Assembly: GCA_037447215.1 (NCBI GenBank)
Contig: JBBIHB010000012.1
Coordinates: 1-64,000, forward strand
Direction of reading: 5' to 3'
Source of the DNA: UBA1413 sp037447215
Lineage (GTDB): Bacteria > Bacteroidota > Bacteroidia > Bacteroidales > Prolixibacteraceae
Length of the DNA stretch: 64,000 nucleotides
Shown in pieces: positions 53,505 through 63,733 of this stretch. The position numbers were made by a program, and so were the translations under genes. Each line of letters begins with the position of its first letter. Positions within the stretch are counted from its first letter, which is position 1. Below the pieces are notes generated by a model. It had not been told where the DNA came from and searched no databases. It saw only the letters and a program-made list of their open reading frames with translations.

Positions 53505-54511
53505 TTACTTTACAGTATCCATATATTCAATCAGTTCAACCACTTTAACTGAGTATCCCCATTCATTGTCGTACCACGAAACCACTTTAACAAAATTATC
53601 ATTGAGACCAATGCCAGCGCCTGCATCAAAAATTGATGTCCTTGCATCGCCAAGGAAGTCATTCGAAACCACTGCGTCTTCAGTGTAACCCAGGATACCT
53701 TTCAGTTCTCCTTCGGCAGCTGCTTTCATGGCTGCACAGATTTCCTTATAGCTGGCGGGTTTTTCGAGGCGGCAGGTGAGGTCAACTACCGAAACGTTGG
53801 GCGTAGGAACTCGGAATGCCATACCTGTAAGTTTTCCATTGAGAGATGGAATAACTTTACCTACTGCTTTGGCTGCACCGGTCGATGAAGGGATAATGTT
53901 CTGTGCTGCTCCGCGTCCACCTCGCCAGTCTTTCTTCGAAGGGCCGTCAACTGTTTTCTGTGTGGCTGTTGTAGCATGTACGGTTGTCATCAAACCTTCA
54001 AGAATGCCGAAATTGTCGTGTAATACTTTGGCAATCGGTGCCAGGCAGTTGGTAGTACATGATGCATTCGATACAAAATTCATTTCGTTGGTGTATGATT
54101 TGTGATTTACACCCATTACAAACATTGGCGTATCATCTTTCGATGGGGCAGTCATCACCACTTTTTTGGCGCCTGCATCGAGGTGAGCCTGAGTTTTGGC
54201 TTTATCGAGGAACAAACCGGTGGCTTCAACCACATATTCAGCACCAACTTCGTCCCATCTCAGGTCTGCCGGATTGGCAACAGAGGTTACCCTGATTTTT
54301 TTTCCGTTAACTACCAGCATCCCATCTTCAACTGCAACATCACCTTTAAAAAGGCCGTGAGTTGAGTCATAATCAGCATGTATGCAATATAATCCACATC
54401 AAGCAGGTCGTTGATCCCTACAACTTCGATGTTTTCTTTTGCTACGGCTACACGGAAAACCAACCTTCCGATACGTCCGAATCCATTAATACCAATTTTA
54501 ATCTTCGACAT
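53505..54511 (-). pseudogene. gapA: Glyceraldehyde-3-phosphate dehydrogenase, one-base deletion
   Basis: The N-terminal frame from 54511 reads GAPDH (KIGINGFGRIGRLVFRVA, VVGINDLLDVDYIAYML) and goes out of frame near 54371-54374. The next frame continues in register with VDG...GMLVVNGKKIRV and then NASCTTNCLAPIAKVL with the catalytic Cys, to the stop at 53505. Adding one base near GATTATGACTC restores MLNYDSTHGLFKGDVAVED and a 335-residue protein. All other conserved parts look intact. So this is either a recent frameshift or an assembly/sequencing error; the rest of the sequence gives no sign of longer decay. If genuine, no active product would be made. Confidence 0.85.
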
Positions 54512-54673
54512 AGTTGAAACTTTTTAGTGATTATTCTTTTTACAAAGAAAACAATATTAATTAAGACCGTCAAAGTCAATTACATACTTTTAGAATTTTG
54601 ACTTTGAAGTTTAAGATTTTTTTAATAACAAAGCAGGCATATATAATATAATGGTATTTTCTTCAAATGAAAT

Positions 54674-54865
54674 TTAGTTACCGGTTATATCACTGGAGCT
54701 GTTTTTTATTGCCAACATGTAACTGCTCTCCCCATTTGGGTGGGTTGGGGCTTGTATCTGTTGTGAATAAGCCGGACAATTACAGGTGCGGCACGATATG
54801 GATATAGCTACCAGGAAAGCGAGCGTAAGCAAAAACAGGGAGTATCTGATCACAATCCTCATCAT
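54674..54865 (-). CDS. Small lipoprotein
   Basis: The 63-residue protein has a basic start, a hydrophobic stretch (residues 8-22) and lipobox AISISC, then RTCNCPAYS. Small lipoproteins with a CPAYS-like motif occur in Bacteroidota; function unknown. It lies between gapA and the adhesin with no partner. The start is one of two adjacent ATGs. Confidence 0.5.
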   Translation of the reverse strand: MMRIVIRYSLFLLTLAFLVAISISCRTCNCPAYSQQIQAPTHPNGESSYMLAIKNSSSDITGN

Positions 54866-54932
54866 GAATATCGTTAAATGTGAAAATTTTTTGAAAATTC
54901 TTTAACCATGAACGCAATTCTTCAAAAAAACG

Positions 54933-54940
54933 TATATTTG
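54933..54940 (+). promoter_or_regulatory. -7 element TATATTTG, possible distal adhesin promoter
   Basis: TATATTTG matches TAnnTTTG but no -33 TTTG at proper spacing is seen. If used it would give a leader near 290 bases for the adhesin gene. Confidence 0.25.
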
Positions 54941-55101
54941 ACCTTCGGTTTTATAAGCGTAAGAACCGTAAATTATTGATTTAATGAAGTAATTAACAAT
55001 ACAGAAGAAATAATTGAACCATAAAAAGTGAAAATGTTGGAAAAAACAGTGTTTTTTAATATGCTTGTATTGAAAAAGCCCGATATTTATGTATTTGTAT
55101 G

Positions 55102-55132
55102 TTGTACATTGCATGGAATTTTATTACGTTTG
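55102..55132 (+). promoter_or_regulatory. Promoter for the giant adhesin
   Basis: TTG (55102-55104) and TACGTTTG (55125-55132) are 20 bases apart, matching the Bacteroidota -33/-7 layout. It would give a leader of about 100 bases before the ATG at 55239. Otherwise the gap 54866-55238 is AT-rich with no other feature I can support. Confidence 0.5.
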
Positions 55133-55238
55133 CATTGATATCTGAATAAACTAAAGACAAAAGTGTCTGAAAAATTTGATAAATGAATTATAAATCAAAA
55201 TCAATCAATCAATTAAGTTCAATTAAAAGCAAGTTGCT

Positions 55239-58200
55239 ATGAAAAAATTTACTAGAAATTTCTTGCTCGGAGAACACAGTATTGCACGGTTTCTTCGAAA
55301 AATTGGCTTAAGCCTGGTTGTACTTCTGTGGACTTTTATGGCATTCGCTCAGGAAGCACAGTCTACATACGAGGTTTGGGCTAAAAATGCCACATTCTGT
55401 TATCAGGAAGATAACATGTATGAGGTGGATGTTACGATGAAGGATTTCATTAGCATCCACGAATTCGAGTTGAAGTTGAATTTCAACGGGACTCAGTTTA
55501 AATTTGAAGGTCTGCAAGGGGTTCATCCCCAACTGGCAGGTTTGACTCCGTCAGTTTCAGGGAACGTTATTACCTTGAAATGGACTACCGCCTCTACTCC
55601 GGTGACCATTGATGCTTCCAATAATGCAGTTGGGGGTATTCCGGTATTTACCCTCAAATTTTCGATGAATAATACACCTTTCGTTTATTTAGCAAACAGT
55701 GTGTATTCATTCACGAATGCTTTAACCTGGAATACCGCAGATTCTAACTTCCGGAATACTGCTACTCAGGCTCCGATCAGAACTTTTGCATTGACAAACG
55801 GCTCATTACAGGTTAACCAGCAGTGGCAAAATGTAACTGTGTCTATTGATGCAGCTGTTTGCTTTGGTAAAAACGCTGTGGCAACCGTTACATCGCCCGC
55901 AAATGCAACAGGTATGCAATATGCATTTAACGACCAGGTAACTTTTACAGCAAACCCTTCAACCAATATTATCTCACCTGCTGTTAACCAGACTGTAGTT
56001 GTTAGAAATGGCGGTTGTGTCTCTTATATAAAAACGTTTGATGTTGAGGGTCCTGCTGCTGTAACATTTACGACTGCTCAAACCGTGAGTGTAAATTGTC
56101 CTGGTGGCAATGGTGATATTGAGATTTTTGCCCAGGGTGGCACTAAGCCATATACTTATTTTGTGGTTCCTGAGAACATGTGGAGCCAATTCATTAACGA
56201 ATTATGGTATAGCAACAATCAGAATATTGTTAATTCATTCAAATCATCAGTTAATGTATTCCAAAAACCTGCAGGGAATTATTACGTTGCTGTGCAGGAT
56301 GCGAAGGGTTGTGTTAATTTGTTTCCATGGTGGAGTAACAATTTTTACGAAAACTGGAAAATTGTTAACGTTGATGACGGACTGACCCCATTTACCCCGA
56401 CGACCAGTTTTACTAATGCGACCTGTAACAATAACGATGGTAGGATTAATGTTTCCATGACCGGCGGTACACCTTTCAATAATGGTTACAATATTTATGT
56501 CAATAATGTTTATGTTGCCAGAGCTACTTCTCGCAATTGGACAAATCTTGCTCCTGGTACGTATAATATAATGTTCCAGGACGCCAACGGATGTTCCTGG
56601 TCGCAAAGCTTTACCATAACCAGGCCTGCCCCTATAACCTTCGACATTGTTTGGACAGATACCGGCTGCCAGCAGGCTCGCGGTACACTCCGTCTTGTTG
56701 AAAGTTCCATTAAAGGTGGAACCGGTGCCCTTGCCAATTGGAAATGGCAATACACTACAGATCCCGAATGGAAAGATGCAAGCAAAATGGTTACCGTACA
56801 CGGAGCTCTTACAGTGGCAACCGGAATCAAAGCCGGGGTTTACTATGTCCGTGCGCTTGATGAAACTGGCTGCGTTGGTTATTGGAAAAATGCACAGGGT
56901 GATGACGCTGTCAAAATTCTTGATACTGACTTTGTTATTGATGTAGTACCCATAAATTGTTACGGTGGTACAACCACTGCAACAGTAACACTAAAAACCG
57001 GAAGTGGCAACCATGAAGTGGTTTACAGAATGAATGGTGGTGAATGGAGAACCTCTGGAACATTTAACATAGCTTCATTCGAAGGTGTTTCCACTACTGT
57101 GCTATTCGAAGCATGGGACAAGACTGTTAATTGTGTGGTAAGCTGGAATAGGGAAATTAAACAGCCAACACAAATCTCTGCTTATATTGTCCCTCATCTT
57201 ACATTACCTCCATCGTGCCCTACCGGAACGGATGGTAACCTGGTTGTACAGGTTAGTGGTGGTACGCCATGGTTAACTTCAAACAACGTTGCACAGTATG
57301 AATACAAAATAAACGAAGGTGCCTGGAGAAGGGATAATGCAATGTACACTTTCCTGATAGACAATAAAATGCATAAAATTTTTATCAGGGATAAAAATGG
57401 TTGCCAGACCCAGTTATGGTTCGATTTCCCCAATTTCCAGAATAAGATTTCATTTAAAGATACCATCCGGACACAATGCCCGATGGATAAAGTCAATCTG
57501 TTTAACGGGTATGCCGAAGAATGTGACGAATCTGCTTTCGGTTTCTGTTTAAATGGTATTGATATGGACCTTGCCTACTTCAATGTATGGGAAAGCCAAT
57601 GGCATGGTATTCCGCTGGAGCATTTCCTTAGCGCTGCCCATAAGAGCCAATATCTTCCTTTGGTAAAATCATGGCTCACTTCATTAGGGTTTACCGAATT
57701 TGATGTGGATGCATTGATTGCTGAAATTATGACCTGGGGCAATGACCTCAGCAAGCTTCCTGAAATGCTCGAAACGCTCGACATTGAAGCTTATGGTTTG
57801 GGTGACCTTACAACTGCAACGGTGGAGAAACTTATTGAATGGATGTCGAGCATGAATTTCATGTATCGTTACTGGACTTCGGACAAGGGTTGGAAAACTG
57901 CGGTGACTCAGGGTATGCAGCATTTAAGACACCCAATGCTTTACATTTCGTCTCAATACAGCACTGCAGCTGAAATTTATCAGCATGGCCAGATAGTAAA
58001 CCACACATCTTCGTTTGGGGCTGGTACCTATTACATAGTAGCACGCGATGAATTCGGCTGCTATTCAAATGTTGAGAAACTTGTAATAATCGAGCCTAAA
58101 AAACTTGAAGTTACTTTGGCTGTAGAAGCTGCAGGATGTTTTGGGGCTACTGATGGCGGTATTATAATTTCTGCCAAAAATGGCAGCAACATTGCGATAC

Positions 58201-61200
58201 CTGGCACACCATTTTCTAATCCGACATTGCAATATACTGTTGTAAACAATCCGGCTATTTTCAATGTGCCAAACTGGTTTGCCGGACAGGTTACCTGGTT
58301 ACCGCTCGATTCTAATCCAAAAACTTTAACTGTTCAAGCCGGAACCTATCATGTGGCGGTTCGCGACTATTGTGCCATTAATCAACCTGAACTTATAGTA
58401 ATCAAAAGCGTCGTAGTTAATGGTGCCAACGAATTGAAGCTCAACAGGTCGTTGGTTGGACTGAAACATATAACCTGTAATGTTTCAGGAAAAACTCCAT
58501 CGAACGACGGTCAGATTTTGATCCCACAGGCTGCTGTAACCGGTGGTTTTGGTGGTTATTCATTTGAATTGGTAAAAGGTTCATGGAAGAGAACAAACAC
58601 AACCGGAAGTTTTACTGCACTTGAAGCAGGAGTTTATACCCTTACCATAACTGACAGTAAAGGTTGTTATGCCATTGAAACCTTCACCATTACACAGACT
58701 GCTCCATTGAAGCTCGAAACAGTGGTCGCTTATCCTTCCTGTTTCGATCAGCACGATGGGTTTATCCGTTACCATATTTTCGGGGGAACGGCACCATTCT
58801 TTGAAACTACAAACAATGTTGGACAGTTTGAGAATGTTACCCAGATTCCGGATAATCGTTGGGTAAAAGTCGAAACTACTGGCCCGAGTGTAAATGCTGT
58901 AAAAATTGGTGATTATTGGGCTTTTGACCGCAGGGTACGTAATGGTCAATATGAAATTTATATCAAAGATTCGAATGGTTGTATTTTTGGCCCTGTTAAG
59001 ATTCAGGTTTTCCAACCCGCACAGTTAGGTTTGGCTAAAGCCCTTTCGACTGCTGCACGTTGTGCTGCACAGAATGGTCTGGTTGCCGGAACAACTACTG
59101 GCGGTTCCATTACTGTTCAGCCCAGAGGTGGTTGGTCAAGCGCTACCGATAACTTCCAATATTACATTGAGGTAAGGGCAAAAGGTTCGAATACGGTCAT
59201 TGCTTCTACTACCCAGGGTGTTGCTGGTGATTTTACAATTCCCAACTTAGGCGCTGGTACATATGTTGTTAAAGTATGGGAATACAACCCAACGAGCGGA
59301 TTGTGGACAAAACCGATTATCACTGACCCGTTATATTTCTCTAAGATTGCTCAATATGCTAGCCAATTGCCTTATCAGAATCCTGATGTGACAACCTGTT
59401 TCCATCAGCAGGAAATTGTTGTGGCTGGTCCGACACCAATTGAGTACAACGTAGCATTTAATCGGGTGGTATGTCGTAATTCTGCTACCGGTTCAATCGT
59501 AATATCCAATGTTACCGGTGGCACCGGCAACTATCAGTTTGCAATTTCAGGACCTGTTGGTTCTGGTTATACCGCAAATCCGCTTACCACTCCTGCTGCA
59601 TGGATAACTCCTACTCCGGCCAATGCGAAAGGTTATACATTTGATAAGCTTATCCATGGACATTATAACATTTACCTGCGCGATGCCAATGGTTGTACTA
59701 TCTTCCGTGAATCTGGCGAGGTTAACAACGTAGATACCCTTACTGTAAATATGAAGCTAGTTAACAATGCTGTTTGCTTCCAGGGTAATGGTAAATTTGA
59801 AGTTGTTGCTGCCGGTGGTGTTCCTGGATATAGATATGCTGTCACCGATAATACCTATGATTTCAATACATTGGGCGCATCTGGTTTAACCTGGCAAGAC
59901 TCACCGGTATTTGAAAGACGGGCGGGCGTATGGGTCGGTTATGTAAGAGACGCCAATGGATGTATCCAGGGAGGCCCAACCACTTTAGCTGGAGTAGTAA
60001 TCCCACAGCACAGGGTAACTGTACTTCAGCCTGCAAAGGTTACTTCCAATCCTTTGACCAGTACTGATGCAACCTGTTACAACGCTGCTACCGGTAGAAT
60101 AAATGTTACTGGTTTGGCTGGTGGCAATGGTGGAAGATATTCTGCAAAAGTAACTGGTTTGGACTTTGAGGGTAAGCCGGTTGATAGGTCTTATGTTGCT
60201 GCATCGGTTACTTCAACATCAATGACACTTGATGGTCTTAAAGCAAGTACCAACAAACCAAGTACAGCTACTTTAACCGATGCTGACAGATATAAAGTTG
60301 TATTATACGATAACTCAGGTTGTGAATCAGATCCGATCTATATTGCTGTTCACCAACCTGAAGTATTCCAGATTGTGATCAAAGCAAAACAGGATGCATT
60401 TGTATGCAACCAGGATAAAGCTGGTCTGTTCGATATTATCGTAGCTAAAGGTGGTACTCCGTTTGCTATCGACGCCAACAATAAAGGAATCTTTGAATAC
60501 AGATGGGAAGCTTATACTTCTGCTGGTGTGAAAGTTGATTCACTTACCGGAAATTGGGGTTTCACCTCAACCTTCTTAGGTTATGCTAATCTTCGTTATG
60601 TTGTTACGGCAAGGGATAAAAACGGATGTACAGCAGTTGACGAAACATTTGTTAAAGCGCCTGCTCCTGTAGTTATTACCGAAATTAAAGATATTACCTG
60701 TTTCGGCGCAACTATGGCTTCAGCCCGCATAACTGTATCCGGAGAGCCAGGGCGCACATTCCAGGTACGTCACCTGAGGTTTGCCGGTAATACCGACTAC
60801 CTGCCATGGAGTGACTGGTCAGCACAATTCAGTACCTCTATCGAGCTCAATACATTCTTATATGGAGATGGAAATGAGAAAGATGGTCACTATAAATTCC
60901 AGGTACGCGACAACAGGGGATGTGTTTCTGAAATCAAAACTATGACTTTCGTTCCTGTACAGCATCAACTTGCCATTATCAGCAGCATTACCACAAATGG
61001 TGAATGTACCCAGCAGGGAACTGTTACAGTTACTGGTGGAACGCCACCATACTCGGTCTTTGTTAATAATCAGTTATTAAGGACAGGTGTGTTATCCAAT
61101 GTACCGGTAACCTTAACGATGCCATCGGGAACAAATGTTATTAGGATTGTTGATTTCAATGAATGTGTGCGTAATACTACCGTCACTGTTGTTGCTAATC

Positions 61201-62177
61201 CGGTTGTAAGGAATGATGCAGTTGTCGCCTTTGTTGGTGAAGATGTTAAATATGTGAACCAGGAATTTGGTGTCGATAGAATGCTGAATAAAGCCGGTTC
61301 GCCCTATACATTCAAATATACAACGCAAGGTGGTTGCGAACGCACACTTGTTGTAACAGTTACTGAAGTTGTCCGTCAGGTTACGATTGCTGCGGTGCAG
61401 GGTAACAATTGGGAGTCTCCGGTAAAAGGTTTAATGAGGGGTGTAACCGGTACTGTTACGGGTGTGGTTCCGAATTCAGGATATTTTATACAGGATGCAA
61501 ATGCTCCATGGAGTGGTATCTGGATTGTTGATCCACAAACTGTTGTTCTCGAAGGCAATGGTGTACATGTTGAAGGTATTGTACAGGAAATTAATGGTAT
61601 TACTGCCATCGCTGGTAAAGGTGATGTTGTAAATCCACCGCTTACCATTACTCCGATTGTGCTTGCATCACCGGAACTTGCAAAAGACGAAAAATACGAA
61701 AGTGTTCTCGTACGGGTTAGAGGCGTTCGTGCAGAAGCTGCTAAACCTGATAATACATGGGATGTATATACCACCGATGATAAAGTTCTGACCATTGGTA
61801 GGTGGATGTACACCGAAGTACCTGTTGCTGGTGACTTCTACAACATTACCGGTATTATTAACGGTGCCAATGAGCTGTTCAGATTAGAAGCACGCAAAGC
61901 TGCCGATGTGGTGAATATCACCAAAACAACAGATATTTCTGTCGTTGATGCTATTGACTTTAAAGTATATCCGAATCCGTTCAATAATGAACTGAACATT
62001 GACAACCATGACAAACTGACCAGGGTAACTATTACCAATATTGCTGGCCAGCGTGTACTGGATGTTCAATATCCTGAGCGAGTTATCCGCACTGCCAATC
62101 TGGTTTCAGGCGTTTACGTTGTGACTCTGTTCACCGAAGACGGAATTGCCAAATCAGAAAGGATTGTTAAGAGGTAG
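55239..62177 (+). CDS. Giant T9SS-exported adhesin with SprB-type repeats
   Basis: The 2312-residue protein has a long signal peptide (hydrophobic 22-36, cleavage near AFA/Q at 37). Residues about 45-185 look like a cohesin-like domain (EFELKLNFNGTQFKFEGLQ). About 16-17 SprB-type repeats follow (about 190-2040), each built around a Cys near the start, a glycine-rich GGTP/GGxG turn and a DxNGC end such as FQDANGCSW, YLRDANGCTI and RDKNGCTA. Residues 778-878 form an unusual helical insertion. Then an OB-fold-like domain (about 2048-2225, VTGTVTGVVPNSGYFIQD) and a T9SS type A C-terminal domain (KVYPNPFNNELNID near 2242, ending ERIVKR). Related SprB proteins mediate gliding or surface adhesion. 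It has its own promoter and terminator. Confidence 0.85.
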   Translation: MKKFTRNFLLGEHSIARFLRKIGLSLVVLLWTFMAFAQEAQSTYEVWAKNATFCYQEDNMYEVDVTMKDFISIHEFELKLNFNGTQFKFEGLQGVHPQLAGLTPSVSGNVITLKWTTASTPVTIDASNNAVGGIPVFTLKFSMNNTPFVYLANSVYSFTNALTWNTADSNFRNTATQAPIRTFALTNGSLQVNQQWQNVTVSIDAAVCFGKNAVATVTSPANATGMQYAFNDQVTFTANPSTNIISPAVNQTVVVRNGGCVSYIKTFDVEGPAAVTFTTAQTVSVNCPGGNGDIEIFAQGGTKPYTYFVVPENMWSQFINELWYSNNQNIVNSFKSSVNVFQKPAGNYYVAVQDAKGCVNLFPWWSNNFYENWKIVNVDDGLTPFTPTTSFTNATCNNNDGRINVSMTGGTPFNNGYNIYVNNVYVARATSRNWTNLAPGTYNIMFQDANGCSWSQSFTITRPAPITFDIVWTDTGCQQARGTLRLVESSIKGGTGALANWKWQYTTDPEWKDASKMVTVHGALTVATGIKAGVYYVRALDETGCVGYWKNAQGDDAVKILDTDFVIDVVPINCYGGTTTATVTLKTGSGNHEVVYRMNGGEWRTSGTFNIASFEGVSTTVLFEAWDKTVNCVVSWNREIKQPTQISAYIVPHLTLPPSCPTGTDGNLVVQVSGGTPWLTSNNVAQYEYKINEGAWRRDNAMYTFLIDNKMHKIFIRDKNGCQTQLWFDFPNFQNKISFKDTIRTQCPMDKVNLFNGYAEECDESAFGFCLNGIDMDLAYFNVWESQWHGIPLEHFLSAAHKSQYLPLVKSWLTSLGFTEFDVDALIAEIMTWGNDLSKLPEMLETLDIEAYGLGDLTTATVEKLIEWMSSMNFMYRYWTSDKGWKTAVTQGMQHLRHPMLYISSQYSTAAEIYQHGQIVNHTSSFGAGTYYIVARDEFGCYSNVEKLVIIEPKKLEVTLAVEAAGCFGATDGGIIISAKNGSNIAIPGTPFSNPTLQYTVVNNPAIFNVPNWFAGQVTWLPLDSNPKTLTVQAGTYHVAVRDYCAINQPELIVIKSVVVNGANELKLNRSLVGLKHITCNVSGKTPSNDGQILIPQAAVTGGFGGYSFELVKGSWKRTNTTGSFTALEAGVYTLTITDSKGCYAIETFTITQTAPLKLETVVAYPSCFDQHDGFIRYHIFGGTAPFFETTNNVGQFENVTQIPDNRWVKVETTGPSVNAVKIGDYWAFDRRVRNGQYEIYIKDSNGCIFGPVKIQVFQPAQLGLAKALSTAARCAAQNGLVAGTTTGGSITVQPRGGWSSATDNFQYYIEVRAKGSNTVIASTTQGVAGDFTIPNLGAGTYVVKVWEYNPTSGLWTKPIITDPLYFSKIAQYASQLPYQNPDVTTCFHQQEIVVAGPTPIEYNVAFNRVVCRNSATGSIVISNVTGGTGNYQFAISGPVGSGYTANPLTTPAAWITPTPANAKGYTFDKLIHGHYNIYLRDANGCTIFRESGEVNNVDTLTVNMKLVNNAVCFQGNGKFEVVAAGGVPGYRYAVTDNTYDFNTLGASGLTWQDSPVFERRAGVWVGYVRDANGCIQGGPTTLAGVVIPQHRVTVLQPAKVTSNPLTSTDATCYNAATGRINVTGLAGGNGGRYSAKVTGLDFEGKPVDRSYVAASVTSTSMTLDGLKASTNKPSTATLTDADRYKVVLYDNSGCESDPIYIAVHQPEVFQIVIKAKQDAFVCNQDKAGLFDIIVAKGGTPFAIDANNKGIFEYRWEAYTSAGVKVDSLTGNWGFTSTFLGYANLRYVVTARDKNGCTAVDETFVKAPAPVVITEIKDITCFGATMASARITVSGEPGRTFQVRHLRFAGNTDYLPWSDWSAQFSTSIELNTFLYGDGNEKDGHYKFQVRDNRGCVSEIKTMTFVPVQHQLAIISSITTNGECTQQGTVTVTGGTPPYSVFVNNQLLRTGVLSNVPVTLTMPSGTNVIRIVDFNECVRNTTVTVVANPVVRNDAVVAFVGEDVKYVNQEFGVDRMLNKAGSPYTFKYTTQGGCERTLVVTVTEVVRQVTIAAVQGNNWESPVKGLMRGVTGTVTGVVPNSGYFIQDANAPWSGIWIVDPQTVVLEGNGVHVEGIVQEINGITAIAGKGDVVNPPLTITPIVLASPELAKDEKYESVLVRVRGVRAEAAKPDNTWDVYTTDDKVLTIGRWMYTEVPVAGDFYNITGIINGANELFRLEARKAADVVNITKTTDISVVDAIDFKVYPNPFNNELNIDNHDKLTRVTITNIAGQRVLDVQYPERVIRTANLVSGVYVVTLFTEDGIAKSERIVKR

Positions 62178-62195
62178 TACCGAATTGATTGATTA

Positions 62196-62221
62196 AAAAG
62201 GGGGAGTTTTACTCCCCTTTT
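62196..62221 (+). terminator. Terminator after the adhesin
   Basis: GGGGAG (62201-62206) pairs with CTCCCC (62212-62217) with a 5-base loop, extended by A-T pairs, then a T-run. It also overlaps TATTTTTG (62223-62230), a possible -7 element for the next gene. Confidence 0.75.
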
Positions 62222-62268
62222 TTATTTTTGTATCTTTTACACGTTTAAATAGATTATTGAATAAGCTT

Positions 62269-63009
62269 ATGGATATTCTTACAAGGCATGTTACAATTAG
62301 GGATTTTTTAAATTTACCCCTTGATAACGAATTGGTAAATCAACTTTTGAACTGTGGAATCAGGGCTTCAACAACCGGTAATATGCAATGGTATAGTATT
62401 ATTGTTACAAAGTCGCTGACACAGAAAGAAAAAATTATCCCATTGCATTTTAATCAGAAACCTGCCAAAACAGCTCCTGTAATTCTAACTTTTTGTGCGG
62501 ATATTAACCGTTTCAATAAATGGTGCTTATTAAATAATACTGATCCAGGGTACAACAATTTTCTTTCATTTTTTAATGCTGCAATTGATGCCTTGTTGGT
62601 AGCCCAAAATGTTTGTATTGCTGCAGAGAATATTGGTTTGGGTATCTGTTATCTGGGAACGGCTGTTTATAATGCTCAGGAATTAATTGATGTTTTGAAT
62701 TTACCAACATTGGTGGTCCCTGTAACTTCAGTAGCTCTAGGATGGCCTGCAGAATTTCCCCCGCTGACCGACCGGCTACCTCTCAAAGCAGTTGTTCACA
62801 TTGAAGAATACCATGATTATTCAAATGAAGCAATACGTACACTTTATAAGGTTAAAGAAAACCTCGAAAGCTCAAAACAGTTTATAAAAGAAAATAATGT
62901 TGAAACCCTTGCTCAGGTATTTACAACTGTCCGGTATAAAAAAACTGACAATGAATATTTTTCAGAAAAATTTCTGAGAACTTTACGTAATCAGGGTTTT
63001 ATGGTGTAA
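62269..63009 (+). CDS. Nitroreductase-family oxidoreductase (NfsA-like)
   Basis: The 246-residue FMN enzyme begins MDILTRHVTIRDF and has NCGIRASTTGNMQWYSIIV and NIGLGICYLGTAVYNAQEL, matching the nitroreductase fold. It reduces nitro groups, quinones or flavins with NAD(P)H; the substrate is unknown. ATG 62269 is chosen; the TTG at 62257 is possible. It is downstream of the adhesin terminator. Confidence 0.85.
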   Translation: MDILTRHVTIRDFLNLPLDNELVNQLLNCGIRASTTGNMQWYSIIVTKSLTQKEKIIPLHFNQKPAKTAPVILTFCADINRFNKWCLLNNTDPGYNNFLSFFNAAIDALLVAQNVCIAAENIGLGICYLGTAVYNAQELIDVLNLPTLVVPVTSVALGWPAEFPPLTDRLPLKAVVHIEEYHDYSNEAIRTLYKVKENLESSKQFIKENNVETLAQVFTTVRYKKTDNEYFSEKFLRTLRNQGFMV

Positions 63010-63011
63010 GC

Positions 63012-63719
63012 CTAAATTCTGTCGCGTTTCTTCCAAAATTTATAAAAATAGTATTTCAAAGGATGCGAATATTTCAGCTGTTTCCAGGGCCTGCTGCTGT
63101 GGGGCAGATGAACTACCTCAATTCTCCTGGCAAGATAATTCCTGAAACCCAACCGCTTTGCCTGTCGGCTGATAAAAATATCGAACCAGTCTTTTTTATG
63201 CGATAATTCAGCAAAATCAAATGCCTTTAAGTAGGGCAACGTAATCAGCGTACAGCAGAAACTTAGACTACGCCTGGTGTCAATTATTCCCTTTTTCCCT
63301 TTTTTTTCATTAGCATAGGGAAAGTTATATAATCCTTGTTTATTTATGGTTATGGCGCCTATAAGGCCTGGTTTGGTCAACCGTTTACTAAGTTTAATTA
63401 GTTCAGCTATTGTATCTTCTTTAATAATTACATCCGATTCAATGATAATTAATGGCAAATTTAGTTCGATCGCTTTTTTTTGTGCAAGCTGCAATACTAA
63501 ATGATAATTTGGCGAGGGATGGTTTGTCAGATCTTCGAGATGAATTACAGAATAATTGTAGATCACCTGATTTTCATCAAGAATAAGTTTGGTTTCCCGC
63601 TTGCTGAAATCATTAAAAACTAGATAAATGAAATCCCCCTTTGCTTTTGAGACTGCTTCCAATACTTTCAGTGTTGTTTCGGGCGAGTCTTTTACAGGTG
63701 TGATTACCAGTGCTTTCAA
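63012..63719 (-). CDS. Glycosyltransferase family 2
   Basis: The 235-residue protein has a GT-A start (MKALVITPVKDSPETTLKVL), YLVFNDFSKRETKLILDE, and IIIESDVIIKEDTIAEL as the DxD-like stretch. It lacks the ED-type C-terminal motif typical of larger GT2 enzymes. It is convergent with the nitroreductase gene and upstream of a SDR gene. Confidence 0.7.
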   Translation of the reverse strand: MKALVITPVKDSPETTLKVLEAVSKAKGDFIYLVFNDFSKRETKLILDENQVIYNYSVIHLEDLTNHPSPNYHLVLQLAQKKAIELNLPLIIIESDVIIKEDTIAELIKLSKRLTKPGLIGAITINKQGLYNFPYANEKKGKKGIIDTRRSLSFCCTLITLPYLKAFDFAELSHKKDWFDIFISRQAKRLGFRNYLARRIEVVHLPHSSRPWKQLKYSHPLKYYFYKFWKKRDRI

Positions 63720-63733
63720 GGAAATATGTTTAA

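Noticed and set aside
56247..56801. A 184-codon frame antisense to the giant adhesin
   Set aside because: Reflects glycine/threonine-rich repeat sequence on the other strand; no promoter or motif.
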